From Streptococcus acidominimus (GTDB lineage: Bacteria > Bacillota > Bacilli > Lactobacillales > Streptococcaceae): 34,095 nucleotides of DNA. The notes beneath the pieces are model-generated. The model had not been told where the DNA came from and ran no database searches. It saw only the letters and a program-made list of their open reading frames with translations. The position numbers and the translations under genes are program-made. Within the stretch, counting starts at the first letter, position 1. Each line of letters starts with the position of its first letter. Positions 9,778 through 22,156 of this stretch are shown here, piece after piece. The stretch is taken from assembly GCF_001921825.1 (NCBI RefSeq), contig NZ_MSJL01000025.1, positions 1-34,095 of the forward strand, given 5' to 3'.

Positions 9778-9874
9778 AGCTTGATACTAAACCACTTCTG
9801 CTGTCTACACATTTATAGACCCGGCTACGTAAATAAATTTACTGCTTGTTCATATTCTATTTATTTCTATTATC

Positions 9875-9903
9875 AGTATAGCATCTATTTCCAGGATTGT
9901 CAA
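9875..9903 (-). promoter_or_regulatory. Promoter of the P-type ATPase
   Basis: TTGACA (9898-9903) and TATACT (9875-9880) on the minus strand with a 17-bp spacer. This is near-consensus sigma-70/SigA. It predicts a leader of about 165 nt containing the terminator hairpin. Confidence 0.85.
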
Positions 9904-9955
9904 GAAAATGATCTGCTCTACCTAGAAAATAATTGTGCGACTTTTCTACATAAGA

Positions 9956-10506
9956 TATAGTTGTGCAGTTTACTTTTAGTAGTAGCTCAAACAGTCTGGG
10001 GAGAGACTGTTTGAGCTGGGAAATAAAGAAAACAAGGTTTTCGTCAAAACAGTCTGGGGAGAGAATGGGCGAGGTGGGAAATAAAGAAAACGAAGGTTTC
10101 GTCAAAACAGGCTGGGGAAAGACTGGGGGAGCTAGGAAATGAAGAAAACGAAGGTTTCGTCAAAACAGGCTGGGGAAAGACTGGGGGAGCTAGGAAATGA
10201 AGAAAACGAAGGTTTCGTCAAAAGTCGCAGGTAGTTGTCTAGTTAATAACTAGACAAGTGATAGATAAGAAAAGTGCAACTTTTCTCAATAGTACAATTT
10301 AAGATACGAGGACGTCAAAAAAGCGACCGAAAATTAGGAAACATGACGTAGAAGCGTAGCTTATAGGAATGTTTATCCCTAAAGGGAGCCACACCTGTAA
10401 GCAACTAAAGTTGCAACAGTTGGGTCTCTTTTTTCCGAGCTTTTAGTCCGAGTTCAATTACACAAGGTGAGTTAACGAAGTAATAAAAGTAAACTGAGCG
10501 ACTATA
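9956..10506. repeat. Compound RUP-like MITE right of the P-type ATPase
   Basis: Begins TATAGTTGTGCAGTTTAC at 9956 and ends AAAGTAAACTGAGCGACTATA at 10506, so both inverted ends are present. It contains the 57/58-bp tandem array (9987-10217) and a module with two hairpins. One hairpin is TTGTCTAGTT/AACTAGACAA and the other GAAAAGT/ACTTTTC (10233-10290); both are also found at 22200-22260. No coding potential. The remaining 10507-10748 sequence has repeat fragments only. Confidence 0.7.
9987..10217. repeat. Four tandem 57/58-bp hairpin units
   Basis: Units begin at 9987, 10044, 10102 and 10160, each starting TCAAA(A)CAG. The first can fold as CAAACAGTCT/AGACTGTTTG around GGGGAG, while later units have drifted. 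There are no unique spacers, so it is not CRISPR. The outer unit matches the inverted copy at about 7690-7783 over some 95 bp with few differences. Confidence 0.8.
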
Positions 10507-10748
10507 CAAGGACATTAAAAGCGACTATCCCCTTGGGGCGTACGGTCTGCAACAGCTACGGCAAAAATAGGAGACTCACAGAGACTAGAGGGAGTTTACT
10601 GCGGAAACTTCTATTTCTCAAATCTATGCCCAGACTCTTGAAGCCGTTTCGTCCTTGAAACAGCAATCTATAAACATAAGGCTGCTCTCTTACTATACAA
10701 AAAATACAGCATTTCAAGTACGGGATAGTACAGAGGGTAGTAAATTCT

Positions 10749-10782
10749 AAAAAACACCCTAGGAAAGAATCCTAGAGTGTTG
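10749..10782 (-). terminator. Intrinsic terminator of eno
   Basis: On the minus strand, a stem AACACTCTAGGA/TCCTAGGGTGTT with a short loop is followed by a T run. It lies about 40 bp after the enolase stop. Confidence 0.85.
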
Positions 10783-10820
10783 ATAGTTCGAGGCTTTACG
10801 CCCCTAACCTCATCAAGAGA

Positions 10821-12131
<1,311 letters not shown>

Positions 12132-12166
12132 TTACTCTCCTTTGAGTTAATTTTATTTACTAAACC

Positions 12167-12195
12167 ATGTTACCTCAAAAACGCATTTTTTTCAA
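12167..12195 (-). promoter_or_regulatory. Promoter of eno
   Basis: TTGAAA (12190-12195) and TAACAT (12167-12172) on the minus strand are separated by 17 bp, about 40 bp upstream of the enolase start codon. Confidence 0.6.
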
Positions 12196-12252
12196 GGAAA
12201 AACTTACTTTTTTTGCATCTGTTGCAATGATAGCGTTTCCCACTTTCTACTT

Positions 12253-13263
12253 CTACCCAATTCGGAAAGCAAAGATCAATAATAGGGCGATTGCTAGCTG
12301 AAATAGACCAATGAAACCCATGTAAATTAAAAATCTCGGACCTTCTTGCAGAAATTTCTTAAAGTCCAAACGTAGGCCAATAGCTGCAAGTGCTATCATT
12401 TCAAACCAAGAGCTAAAGAACTTTGAAACTAGGCTGAAAGAATGGGGGAGGGAGAGGGCGCTATTCAGAAAACAAAGAAGCAAAAAAGCTAGAATATACC
12501 AAGGAATATTATGAAAGATAGACTTTTCAGAATTATTTTCAGTTGTAAAATCCTGCTTTTTCTTGACCATCAATCGTTCAAAGGCAAAGACCACGACCAC
12601 TAGAAATAGAATCCGTGTAATCTTAAACAGGGTCGCATACTGGGTAACCTGGGGATTAATCAGGCTGGCTGATGCCACTACCTGCCCAACAGACTGCAGT
12701 ACACCACCTGTTAGGGCGCTATTTGCCAAGTCTGAAAATCCCAAAATCTGCACACCAACAACGGGTAAGACAAACATCAAAATGGTCCCTAAGAGATTGA
12801 TGAGGACAATTGCTTGTCCCTTATCCCTGCTATCGGCCTTGATAGCTGGTGCAATGGCTCCGATAGCAGATGAGCCACAGACAGCGTTTCCTCCTGCAAT
12901 CATGAGAGACATTTCATCCTTAAATCCTAGTCTTTGTCCTAAAAAATAGGTAAAGAGAATAACGCTGGTCATCATGAACACAATATAGAATAGCCCTGAA
13001 AGACCTAGCACTCCAATCGTTTGAAAGGTCACTGTCAGCCCCAGTAGAGCTACTGAAAGCTCCAACAGCCTACTTTCTGAAAACTTGGTTCCTTTTTCCA
13101 AGCGCTGACTTCTACACACTGTATTTCCTAGAATGATACCGATACAAATCGATAAACTAGCCGCACCGATACTAGGCAAAAAGACTGCTACTCTTTTGGC
13201 AATAAAGGCCACCAAAAAGGACAGAAAAAAACCTGGTAAAATTTCCCGATTGAATAATTTCAT
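12253..13263 (-). CDS. YeiH/UPF0324 family membrane protein (putative sulfate exporter family)
   Basis: Ten-span-type membrane protein with the family motif AGGNAVCGSSAIGAIAPAIKA and the conserved LELSVALLGLTVTF segment. The family is named from weak evidence and the transported substrate is unknown. I place the start at ATG 13263 (MKLFNREILPG, 336 residues) because AAGGAG lies just before it. An ATG six codons upstream has no ribosome site. No neighbour suggests a pathway. A repeat element begins 54 bp upstream (13317). Confidence 0.9.
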   Translation of the reverse strand: MKLFNREILPGFFLSFLVAFIAKRVAVFLPSIGAASLSICIGIILGNTVCRSQRLEKGTKFSESRLLELSVALLGLTVTFQTIGVLGLSGLFYIVFMMTSVILFTYFLGQRLGFKDEMSLMIAGGNAVCGSSAIGAIAPAIKADSRDKGQAIVLINLLGTILMFVLPVVGVQILGFSDLANSALTGGVLQSVGQVVASASLINPQVTQYATLFKITRILFLVVVVFAFERLMVKKKQDFTTENNSEKSIFHNIPWYILAFLLLCFLNSALSLPHSFSLVSKFFSSWFEMIALAAIGLRLDFKKFLQEGPRFLIYMGFIGLFQLAIALLLIFAFRIG

Positions 13264-13316
13264 AACGATCTCCTTTGTCATACTGATACTAGGTGAAAAT
13301 CAAATTGAAAAGTTGT

Positions 13317-14110
13317 TATAGTCATTTAGTTTATCTTTTATAATTGAACACGCTCTAAACTCTGTGTGAAAACTGTATTCCCTTGAGCTAATTACAGCCA
13401 TACCTACTTCTTAGGAAGTAGGCTGAAAACCTCCACTGGAGCTTTTCACTCGTCAAATTTTCTAGTTTGCCGTAGCTGTTGCAGGCTATGCCTGCTTTAC
13501 AGATACAGTAATAACAGTCAGGGAAGTGACTATTATTACATGAAGAAGTGCGCTTTGAGTTTTTAACGCTCTCGTATCTTGTATAATTGAGTTCAGTCTA
13601 AAACCTCGGAAAAAAGAGACGCAGGTGTTCTAGCTTTAGCTAGTTACAGCTGTGGCTCCCTTTAGGGATAAATCTTCCTAGCTCTAAAGGTGTGGGATAC
13701 CTTTGGAGGCGGGAAATAGAAGTTTGCGGAGCAAATTCTCATCTAAAAGTTCTGCGTCAAAACTCCTATTTTGCCGTAGCTGTTACGAGCTTGCTCGTTG
13801 TACAGATACGGTATTAACAGTCAGGGAAGTGACTGTTAATACATAAATGGGGTATGCCTTTGCTCGCTTCCACAGTCTAGGAATAGACTGGGGAAGGTTG
13901 GAAATAAAACGAGTGCAACTCGTGTCAAACAGTCTAGGAATAGACTGGGGAAGGTTGGAAATAAAACGAGTGCAACTCGTGTCAAACAGTCTAGGAATAG
14001 ACTGGGGAAGGTTGGAGATAAAACGAGTGTAACTCGTGTCAAACAGTCTGGGAATAGACTGGGGAAGGTTGGAAATAGAACGAGTGCAACTCATGTCAAA
14101 CGCCCTCGGA
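13317..14110. repeat. Cluster of RUP-like repeat modules
   Basis: Opens TATAGTCATTTAGTTTATC at 13317. It contains two copies of a conserved hairpin (13508-13539 and 13811-13842) around GGGAAG, two copies of a GCCGTAGCTGTT module (13482 and 13766) and the 57-bp tandem array. The right end is unclear. I see no real gene; apparent open frames here only translate the repeats. Confidence 0.65.
13868..14095. repeat. Four tandem 57-bp units
   Basis: Exact 57-bp period with units starting at 13868, 13925, 13982 and 14039, nearly identical. Each contains the dyad CAGTCT/AGACTG and a second dyad CGAGTGCAACTCG. There are no variable spacers, so CRISPR is excluded. Confidence 0.9.
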
Positions 14111-14327
14111 TCTTGGGTAATTGAAGGATTTACAGATACGGTTATCTGCTATCTTAGGAAGCAGATTGTCTTGCAATCAATGAGTTTGGTCTTTTTGCCA
14201 GAGAGTTCTAGCTCGAAGCCAATTCATCAAGACAAGGTGAGAGCGTATCCTTTTGATTTTCGTAGAGTACAACTTTATTGTACCATAGTTTGCTCCACTT
14301 TTCGTGGTAAAGATTATTTCCCTCTAT

Positions 14328-14355
14328 TTGCTGAGCCACTCTTTTATGGTATACT
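14328..14355 (+). promoter_or_regulatory. Extended -10 promoter of the yueI-like gene
   Basis: TTGCTG (14328-14333), a 16-bp spacer and TATACT (14350-14355) preceded by TGG. The -10 ends only six bases before the ATG at 14362, so the transcript would have almost no leader. Confidence 0.65.
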
Positions 14356-14361
14356 AGGGAT

Positions 14362-14808
14362 ATGAAAGATATCAATACCCTCATTATGCAACAGGCTGCT
14401 GGTGGCTTGAAAGTCAATCCAGATGAGCAGCGAACATTTTTAAATACCTTTGAAGAACGTGTGATCGGTTTGTGCAGTCTTGATGAAGCCAATTCACAAG
14501 AGTTTGCGGAACATTTCAAAGAAATTCTAAAGAAGATTAGGCAAAATTTCACGCCTGTCTTGGTCAAGATTTCCCCCTTTATCGACGATCAAAAGCAGAT
14601 TTTCTATCTGAAAACAGCGCAAGAATTAGGATGTGAAGCGACTATTGTCACGGAAGACTGCGCTACTCTCTTTGGCTTGGTCATTCATACCGATTGTCCT
14701 AGTCAGGTTAATGAGCGAGAACTTTCAAGGCAATTTGCTCATCTCCTCCATCCTACTCCTACTAAAGCGGAGAAAAAGCCCTCTTTTTGGAAAAAATTAT
14801 TTGGTTAA
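14362..14808 (+). CDS. YueI-like DUF1694 family protein
   Basis: Cytosolic protein of 148 residues. The pattern matches what I recall of the YueI/DUF1694 family: an N-terminal MQQAAGGLKVNPDEQRTFLNTFEERVIG, a central FTPVLVKISPFIDDQKQIFYLKTAQELGCEATIV and a final basic WKKLFG. Function is unknown. It is the only host gene of this stretch on the plus strand and converges on serB. The start has no ribosome site and lies six bases from a -10 box, so translation may be leaderless. Confidence 0.75.
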   Translation: MKDINTLIMQQAAGGLKVNPDEQRTFLNTFEERVIGLCSLDEANSQEFAEHFKEILKKIRQNFTPVLVKISPFIDDQKQIFYLKTAQELGCEATIVTEDCATLFGLVIHTDCPSQVNERELSRQFAHLLHPTPTKAEKKPSFWKKLFG

Positions 14809-14817
14809 GTCGAGATA

Positions 14818-14853
14818 TAAAACAGGTAGCGACACAAGATCCTACCTATTTTA
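14818..14853 (+). terminator. Terminator of the yueI-like gene
   Basis: AAAACAGGTA and TACCTATTTT flank a 14-base loop, one mismatch in ten pairs. A T-rich tail merges into the next repeat element. Confidence 0.55.
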
Positions 14854-14972
14854 TATAGTCATTTTATTTTCTTCGAAAGTCACAGGTAGTTGAAACTCTT
14901 TAAAAATCAAAAAGATACTTTGTCAAGAGCCTTGGTGAAATAACGAAGCAATAAAACATAAACTAGATGAGG
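14854..14972. repeat. Short degenerate RUP-like MITE
   Basis: TATAGTCATTTTATTTTC at the left end. The right end is GAAGCAATAAAACATAAACTAGATGAG, lacking the final CTATA. The size (about 119 bp) is close to the 105-bp complete copy at 19791. Confidence 0.5.
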
Positions 14973-14987
14973 CTAGCGTCGAATCGA

Positions 14988-15632
14988 TTATTTGGAGACA
15001 GCGTCCATTACTTCAAGAACTTTCGCAAGATTTTTTTCATTGATCTGGTAAGGAGCCTGTTCTTGTACAATCGTTTTAGCACAAAAAGCAATCCCAAGAC
15101 CTGCCGCCTGTATCATTGGCAAGTCATTGGCACCATCTCCTACCGCAATTGTCTGCGTCATATCCAAGCCATTGTCAGTCGCCCATTGCTTGAGACAGGC
15201 TTTTTTTGTTTCCTTGGTGACGATATGACCTCGAACACGACCGGTGAGAACCCCTGCCTCTACTTCCAATCGATTGGCCTTAACGTAATCAATGCCTAGC
15301 TTTTTAGCAAGGACATCAACCGTTTCATGAAAGCCTCCTGAAACAACAGCAACCTTGTAGCCCCTCTTGTGCAAGGTTTCAACCAGCTCTTTGGCACCAG
15401 GGGTAAAGTGGATCTTTTCTAAAATACCTTCAAAAACGCTGACGGGCAAGCCTTTTAATAGGGCGACCCGTTCGGCTAACGCCTCTTTAAAATCAAGTTC
15501 GCCCCGCATGGCACGTTCAGTAATATTCGCAACTTCACTTCCAACACCTGCCTCTTCTCCTAGCAAGTCAATTCCTTCTTCTAAAATCAGGGTGCTATCT
15601 ACATCCATGACCAGTAGTCCTTTTACAGTCAT
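14988..15632 (-). CDS. serB: Phosphoserine phosphatase
   Basis: HAD-superfamily phosphatase for the last step of serine synthesis, 214 residues. It has motif I DVDSTLI with the nucleophile/acid Asp pair, the cap domain GSEVANITERAMRGELDFKEAL, motif II VVSGGF and motif III-IV GDGANDLPMIQAAG. I choose ATG 15632 (MTVKGLLVMDVD) because AAGGAGG lies directly upstream; an ATG ten codons earlier lacks one. It follows ezrA but is separated from it by a terminator, so it probably has its own promoter. Confidence 0.93.
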   Translation of the reverse strand: MTVKGLLVMDVDSTLILEEGIDLLGEEAGVGSEVANITERAMRGELDFKEALAERVALLKGLPVSVFEGILEKIHFTPGAKELVETLHKRGYKVAVVSGGFHETVDVLAKKLGIDYVKANRLEVEAGVLTGRVRGHIVTKETKKACLKQWATDNGLDMTQTIAVGDGANDLPMIQAAGLGIAFCAKTIVQEQAPYQINEKNLAKVLEVMDAVSK

Positions 15633-15681
15633 TTTTTCCTCCTTATACTCGTCAAAAATCAAAATTAGCTATGAGTATAAA

Positions 15682-15705
15682 ACAAAAAGCCTCAAGGCTT
15701 TTTGT
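15682..15705 (-). terminator. Terminator of ezrA
   Basis: A perfect 10-bp stem ACAAAAAGCC/GGCTTTTTGT with loop TCAA lies just past the ezrA stop. Its U-rich arm suits termination in either direction. Confidence 0.75.
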
Positions 15706-15706
15706 T

Positions 15707-17431
15707 CTAGTAACGAATGGTTTCTCGTGTCTTTTCATACGAACGGACAAAACGTTCTGTTACTCCTGGCTCAACAGCCTCCAAGGCAAATGAAATTTCT
15801 TCAAATGCTGCTTGATAATCGTAGTCCTTCTCAAAAATCGCCAAGGCGCGGGTAAAGGCTTGTTGAATGGAAGCATTTGATGAACGGTAGCGGTTTGAGT
15901 ATTGCAATAGTTGCTCCGTTAGAGCCGCATTTTGAACAATGGTATAGGCCACTTCTTCTAACTCGCTCATATCAAATGTAGCATTTTCTAGCAAGCGATT
16001 GATAATTTCAATATTCATTCGCTTGTAATCCAGTTCCGCCAACAAGGCTTCCACATGACCACTGGCTCTGAAGAAGACGGACAAGAAGTCCTCCGGAATC
16101 CCTGGTAGGCTCCGTTTTTCCATGTAGCGTTTCAAGGTGTGCAACTGATTGATATAGAGGGTAGCTTTCTTGCGAGCATTGGTTTCAGATACCTCTTGTG
16201 ATTTCAGATAATCTGCCAGTACCAACTGCTCCTCCTCCATTTGCTTAAGGGTGGTAAGAGAATGCTCTAAGCGTTCCTCAAGAATAGAATAAGCAACTTG
16301 TGGTGTTTCTAGTTCTGCAATACTATCATGTACAACTGTTTCCATTGATGATAGATTAGCTGTGAGTTTTGAAATACGGGAGAGCTTGCTTTCCGCCAAA
16401 ATATAGGTTTGGTTCAAGCGCTCTGCTTCCGCTGTCAAAATACCTGTATTGTGAACAACGTGTTCAAGGAATTTTGGTAGATTTTTGCTAATCTTCACAG
16501 CTGCCTTGTGCGCTTCGATTTCACGCGTAAAGATTTGGTATAGGAAGTCGATCTTCGTTTGGATTTCTCCGATTTCTGCCTCAGCAGCATCCAAGTCAAA
16601 TGATACGATAAGGGCAGTTGTTTCACGAACAGCTACTCGAATTTCTTGGAAACGAGACTCTACATTCCCTTCTGTAAATAAGTAGCCTTCATCCACTAAT
16701 TTGCGGTAGCCTGCTTCCAAGTCTTCTAATTGGTCTGGTAAGGATTGGTTGACTTTCTCAATCAAGGCAGGAATCCGATCCATGATTTGATTGAGGGCAA
16801 TCATGTGTTCTTCTGCCTTGTCTAAAATCCCCGCAGCTTCAATCGGATCTCCCGAAGAGTTAAGCATCACAAATTCAGAAAATTCAACTTCAATATTTTT
16901 AAGTTGTTTTTCCAATTCTGGCAAGGTTTCACCGTATTGTTCTGCATGCTCACGGACAGATTCTTGTAGGCTATCAAAGAGATCCAAGGCATGTTTGACA
17001 CGACCTGAATTCTTTTCTTCCTGTTCCTTTAAGTCTTTTAGTCCTTGACGAATGGCAATAATATCTTCTTCAATCAAATCGATTTGGCTCTCGATACTAT
17101 CAATAGCGTGCTTGGCACGAACAAATCGGAAAGAATTATTAAAGGCTTCTGCTTCAAAAATATGGTTTTCAATATCGGCAAAGGAATTGAGGGATAAATC
17201 TACCCATTTCTGATTCCATTCCCGGAAAGATACCTGACTTTGACCGATCAAATGCAGGCTCTTCACAGCCTCTACCTCATCATTGACAGGTAGATTGAAT
17301 AAATCTTCTTTTCGATCTTCTAACGCAAGCAATAAATTATCATTTCGTTTACGGGCGATAAGGCAGGCAATATAAGCAATAATTAAGATAACAACAATCG
17401 CAACGATTAAAATGATTGTTCCTCTAGACAT
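15707..17431 (-). CDS. ezrA: Septation ring formation regulator EzrA
   Basis: Membrane-anchored negative regulator of FtsZ-ring placement, 574 residues. One N-terminal membrane segment (about 4-25) with a short outside end is followed by a long cytosolic chain of coiled-coil/spectrin-like bundles. The conserved N-terminal [21 protein letters not shown] and the C-terminal [12 protein letters not shown] patch are present. The latter is the QNR-type region needed for mid-cell localisation in Bacillus. It lies 88 bp after gyrB on the same strand, the same pairing I recall from pneumococcus. Confidence 0.95.
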   Translation of the reverse strand: MSRGTIILIVAIVVILIIAYIACLIARKRNDNLLLALEDRKEDLFNLPVNDEVEAVKSLHLIGQSQVSFREWNQKWVDLSLNSFADIENHIFEAEAFNNSFRFVRAKHAIDSIESQIDLIEEDIIAIRQGLKDLKEQEEKNSGRVKHALDLFDSLQESVREHAEQYGETLPELEKQLKNIEVEFSEFVMLNSSGDPIEAAGILDKAEEHMIALNQIMDRIPALIEKVNQSLPDQLEDLEAGYRKLVDEGYLFTEGNVESRFQEIRVAVRETTALIVSFDLDAAEAEIGEIQTKIDFLYQIFTREIEAHKAAVKISKNLPKFLEHVVHNTGILTAEAERLNQTYILAESKLSRISKLTANLSSMETVVHDSIAELETPQVAYSILEERLEHSLTTLKQMEEEQLVLADYLKSQEVSETNARKKATLYINQLHTLKRYMEKRSLPGIPEDFLSVFFRASGHVEALLAELDYKRMNIEIINRLLENATFDMSELEEVAYTIVQNAALTEQLLQYSNRYRSSNASIQQAFTRALAIFEKDYDYQAAFEEISFALEAVEPGVTERFVRSYEKTRETIRY

Positions 17432-17519
17432 GTAAATCTCCTTAGATAATAGTTTGTACTGGAAAATATCGCTTTATTATATCATACTTTTTGGCGATAT
17501 GCACTTGTTTTTTAGAAAA

Positions 17520-19514
<1,995 letters not shown>

Positions 19515-19790
19515 CTATGGGCACACAAGTATCATGTTTGCTCTATTTGATTATCCTGCGCTAGCGCCAGAGTATTATCTAAATCCTCCAACAACCAACT
19601 ATCATTTTAACTCACTTCGTCCGCTCTTTTTCCAAACTTTGGATACGAGACTGTTGTCACCTAAGTCTGGAAACTAAAAAGCAAGGACAGCTAGTGAACC
19701 TTCCAACACGAAGAACATAATCCTTTTACATATTGCCTCGGTTTTAACAGCTATTCTACAATCATCTATTCATCATCAGACTAGCAGAAC

Positions 19791-19895
19791 TATAGTTGTT
19801 CAGTTTACTTTTAGTACTAGGCAACGAGTCGCAGGTAGTACTGGAGTACAGCAAGATGAGTTAACGAAGTAATAAAAGTAAACTGAGCGACTATA
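19791..19895. repeat. Complete 105-bp RUP-like MITE
   Basis: Inverted ends TATAGTTGTTCAGTTTAC and its near-complement GTAAACTGAGCGACTATA bound a 105-bp unit. It contains GGCAACGAGTCGCAGGTAGT and AGTTAACGAAGTAATAAAAG, shared with the copy at 22157. It has no coding capacity. The rest of 19473-19790, upstream of gyrB, shows nothing I can name. Confidence 0.8.
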
Positions 19896-19934
19896 GTACC
19901 CTTTATTATATCATATTTTCTAGCATATTCCTAC

Positions 19935-19985
19935 AAAAAAAGGAGGGAGAAATCGCCTTTCATAGAAATCGATTTTCGCCACTCC
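19935..19985 (-). terminator. Terminator of the rodA/DJ-1 operon
   Basis: On the minus strand, GGAGTGGCGAAAATCG pairs imperfectly with CGATTTCTCCCTCC and is followed by seven T residues. It lies about 55 bp after the DJ-1 stop. Confidence 0.75.
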
Positions 19986-20040
19986 TTATCTGATACAATT
20001 ATGGTCTAAGCTAGATCCTTGAACAATCAGAATATCACTT

Positions 20041-20580
20041 CTAGCCTTCATAAACCATTGCCTTTGCCAAGCTCGCCCCATCTCCACCAAGGAGGTCAAC
20101 CAAGCGATAGGAAAAGTCTAAGGCTGTTCCTGCTCCACGACTGGTTATGATAGGACCATCAACAACCACCGTCTCTGTCACATATTGACCAGAAGCGATC
20201 CTTTCTTCCTGCCCGGGATAGCAGGTATAACGACGCTCTACTAGAAGCTCTGCTTTTTCCAAAACAATCGGCGCTGCACAAATAGCTGCTACATACTTGC
20301 CTTTTTCAGCCACTACTTGCAAGGCTGCAATCAAGCCTGCATGGTCGCGTAGGTTCACAGAACCTGGCATCCCTCCTGGTAAGACAACCATGTCATAGGC
20401 TGATAAATCTCCTGTAAAGACCTGATCCGCCTGTACCTTGATCCCATGCGAACCTTCAACTTCTAGGGCAGTCAAACCTACCATATCACATTCAATTGAT
20501 ACCCGGCGCAGAACATCCACTGGGGTGAGGGCTTCTATTTCTTCAAAACCATTTGCTAGTACAACTGCGACTTTTTTCAT
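20041..20580 (-). CDS. DJ-1/PfpI family protein
   Basis: Small cytosolic protein of 179 residues, the usual DJ-1 length. It has the conserved Glu15 of NGFEEIEALTPVDVLRR and the nucleophilic-elbow cysteine in VAAICAAPIVL. The family includes glyoxalase/deglycase-like and chaperone proteins, so the exact activity is not set by sequence. It starts 7 bp after rodA and is surely cotranscribed with it. Confidence 0.93.
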   Translation of the reverse strand: MKKVAVVLANGFEEIEALTPVDVLRRVSIECDMVGLTALEVEGSHGIKVQADQVFTGDLSAYDMVVLPGGMPGSVNLRDHAGLIAALQVVAEKGKYVAAICAAPIVLEKAELLVERRYTCYPGQEERIASGQYVTETVVVDGPIITSRGAGTALDFSYRLVDLLGGDGASLAKAMVYEG

Positions 20581-20587
20581 AATGTAC

Positions 20588-21814
20588 CTATCTTTCTACA
20601 CGCTTAATCGTGATTTTCTTATATGCCCGCGACTTATTATGGCGCTGTTCGTTGGACAAGGTATACTGATAACTCATAGACAACATCAAGCCAACACCGA
20701 TCAGGTTGGAAATGATGGAAGAGCCACCTTGGGAGATAAAGGGCAGGGGAATACCTGTCAAAGGAAGGACACCGATGGCTGCCCCAATATTTTCAAAGAC
20801 ATGGAAGAGCAACATCATGATGTAACCTGTCGAGATATAGGTATAAAAACGATTATTCGATTGCAGAGTAATCCGCAGCATGCGGTAGATCAACAAGGTA
20901 TACAGTCCGATCAGAGTCACTCCACCGATAAATCCAAAGTCTTCTCCAATGACCGTAAAAATCATATCGCTCTCCCGAACGGGAACAAGGAGATTGGTTT
21001 TATTAAACCCCAAACCTTTGAGTCCACCACTACCGATAGCTATTAAACTTTGTGCCTGCTGATAGGTCGTTGATTTTGCATTTTTAAAGGGATCCAGCCA
21101 GGCTACAATACGGTTGATTTTATAGGTATCCATGCCGATATTATGCAAGAAGGTTGTCCCACCCGGTGCTATGAAGAGAAGCAGGAAACCACCCAGCAAG
21201 ACCAGAGCAGTAAGAAAGGTTGGGAGTAAAATCTTCCACGATACACCAGACAGCAGAACCATTCCACTAAAGATAGCGAGAAAGACTAAAGAGGTTCCCA
21301 AATCCTTTTGGAAGTAGAGGAGCAAGAGGACGGGAATCGTCCATGCTGCCAAATAGGCAATCAGCTGAAAATCTTTTTGAAGGGTCCTGACAGAATACTT
21401 CTTTTGAAAGCTCACAATGCTTCGCGCCATCATGACGATATAGGAAATTTTCATAAATTCAGAGGGCTGAAAGAGGGTTACTCCACGAATGGTCACCCAG
21501 TTCTTGGCTCCTGTTGAAGCTACTAATTCGGGACTATAAAATACCAAGGGTAAGACCATTAAAGCAAGCCCCAAGGCATATAAAATCGGTGTCACCGTCC
21601 ATAAGAATTTGGTACTAAACAACATGACTAAAAAAGCAAGACCAATGCCTAAGAAAATCCAGATCAGCTGCTGACCGACAATGGGGGCTACGTTGTGGGG
21701 ATAGTCCTGACTAACGGCAATATAAACAGAGGTAATACCGATCAGTAGCAAAAAAAACACGGGTAAGATGAGAGCATAGTCCACACGGCTCTCCAAGGAA
21801 GATGTCCTCTTCAT
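20588..21814 (-). CDS. rodA: SEDS peptidoglycan glycosyltransferase RodA (FtsW/RodA family)
   Basis: Polytopic membrane glycosyltransferase for peripheral wall growth, 408 residues with about ten membrane segments. Family signatures are QPSEFMKI, the acidic active-site loop VPVRESDMIFTVIGEDFGF and PLTGIPLPFISQGGSS near the C-terminus. I favour RodA over FtsW from overall length and from memory of the rodA-DJ-1-gyrB order in pneumococcus. In the uninterrupted chromosome the next gene upstream on this strand would be rpmE, now displaced by the integrated element. Confidence 0.9.
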   Translation of the reverse strand: MKRTSSLESRVDYALILPVFFLLLIGITSVYIAVSQDYPHNVAPIVGQQLIWIFLGIGLAFLVMLFSTKFLWTVTPILYALGLALMVLPLVFYSPELVASTGAKNWVTIRGVTLFQPSEFMKISYIVMMARSIVSFQKKYSVRTLQKDFQLIAYLAAWTIPVLLLLYFQKDLGTSLVFLAIFSGMVLLSGVSWKILLPTFLTALVLLGGFLLLFIAPGGTTFLHNIGMDTYKINRIVAWLDPFKNAKSTTYQQAQSLIAIGSGGLKGLGFNKTNLLVPVRESDMIFTVIGEDFGFIGGVTLIGLYTLLIYRMLRITLQSNNRFYTYISTGYIMMLLFHVFENIGAAIGVLPLTGIPLPFISQGGSSIISNLIGVGLMLSMSYQYTLSNEQRHNKSRAYKKITIKRVER

Positions 21815-22156
21815 TTTTCGTCCTCATACTTTCAATCAATTCACTGTTCCAGTATAGCAGAAAATAGAAATTTTTTGAACTGGGAAGCCAAAGAAAATTC
21901 CGGTGTATTTTCTGAAAAAAATGATAGAAGATAAGCCACCTAAATCAGCATGAACGGCTTATCCTCACAAAAATCATGAGGGCTTGCTCCGTCAACAGCT
22001 CTTGCCCTCCCCTAAAGCTCCCCACCTGTAAGCAGCTAAAATTGGAACAGCTTTGTGTCTAAAAAAGCTGGTAGTACTTACCATCTGTACGCAGACACAG
22101 CGCTCACAACTTCGTGGAGGCTTCATATTCTGCGAAGATCCGAAGAAATACCCTTC

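Noticed and set aside
9828..9868. SmtB/CadC-type operator near the ATPase promoter
   Set aside because: Only one half-site-like ATATGAACA is visible and the second half of the 12-2-12 dyad is missing.
13783..14094. Open frame on the minus strand with a repeated SNLPQSIPRLFDTSCTRFI-type peptide
   Set aside because: It only translates the 57-bp tandem units, which are open in several frames. There is no ribosome site, and the same repeats occur in intergenic positions elsewhere.
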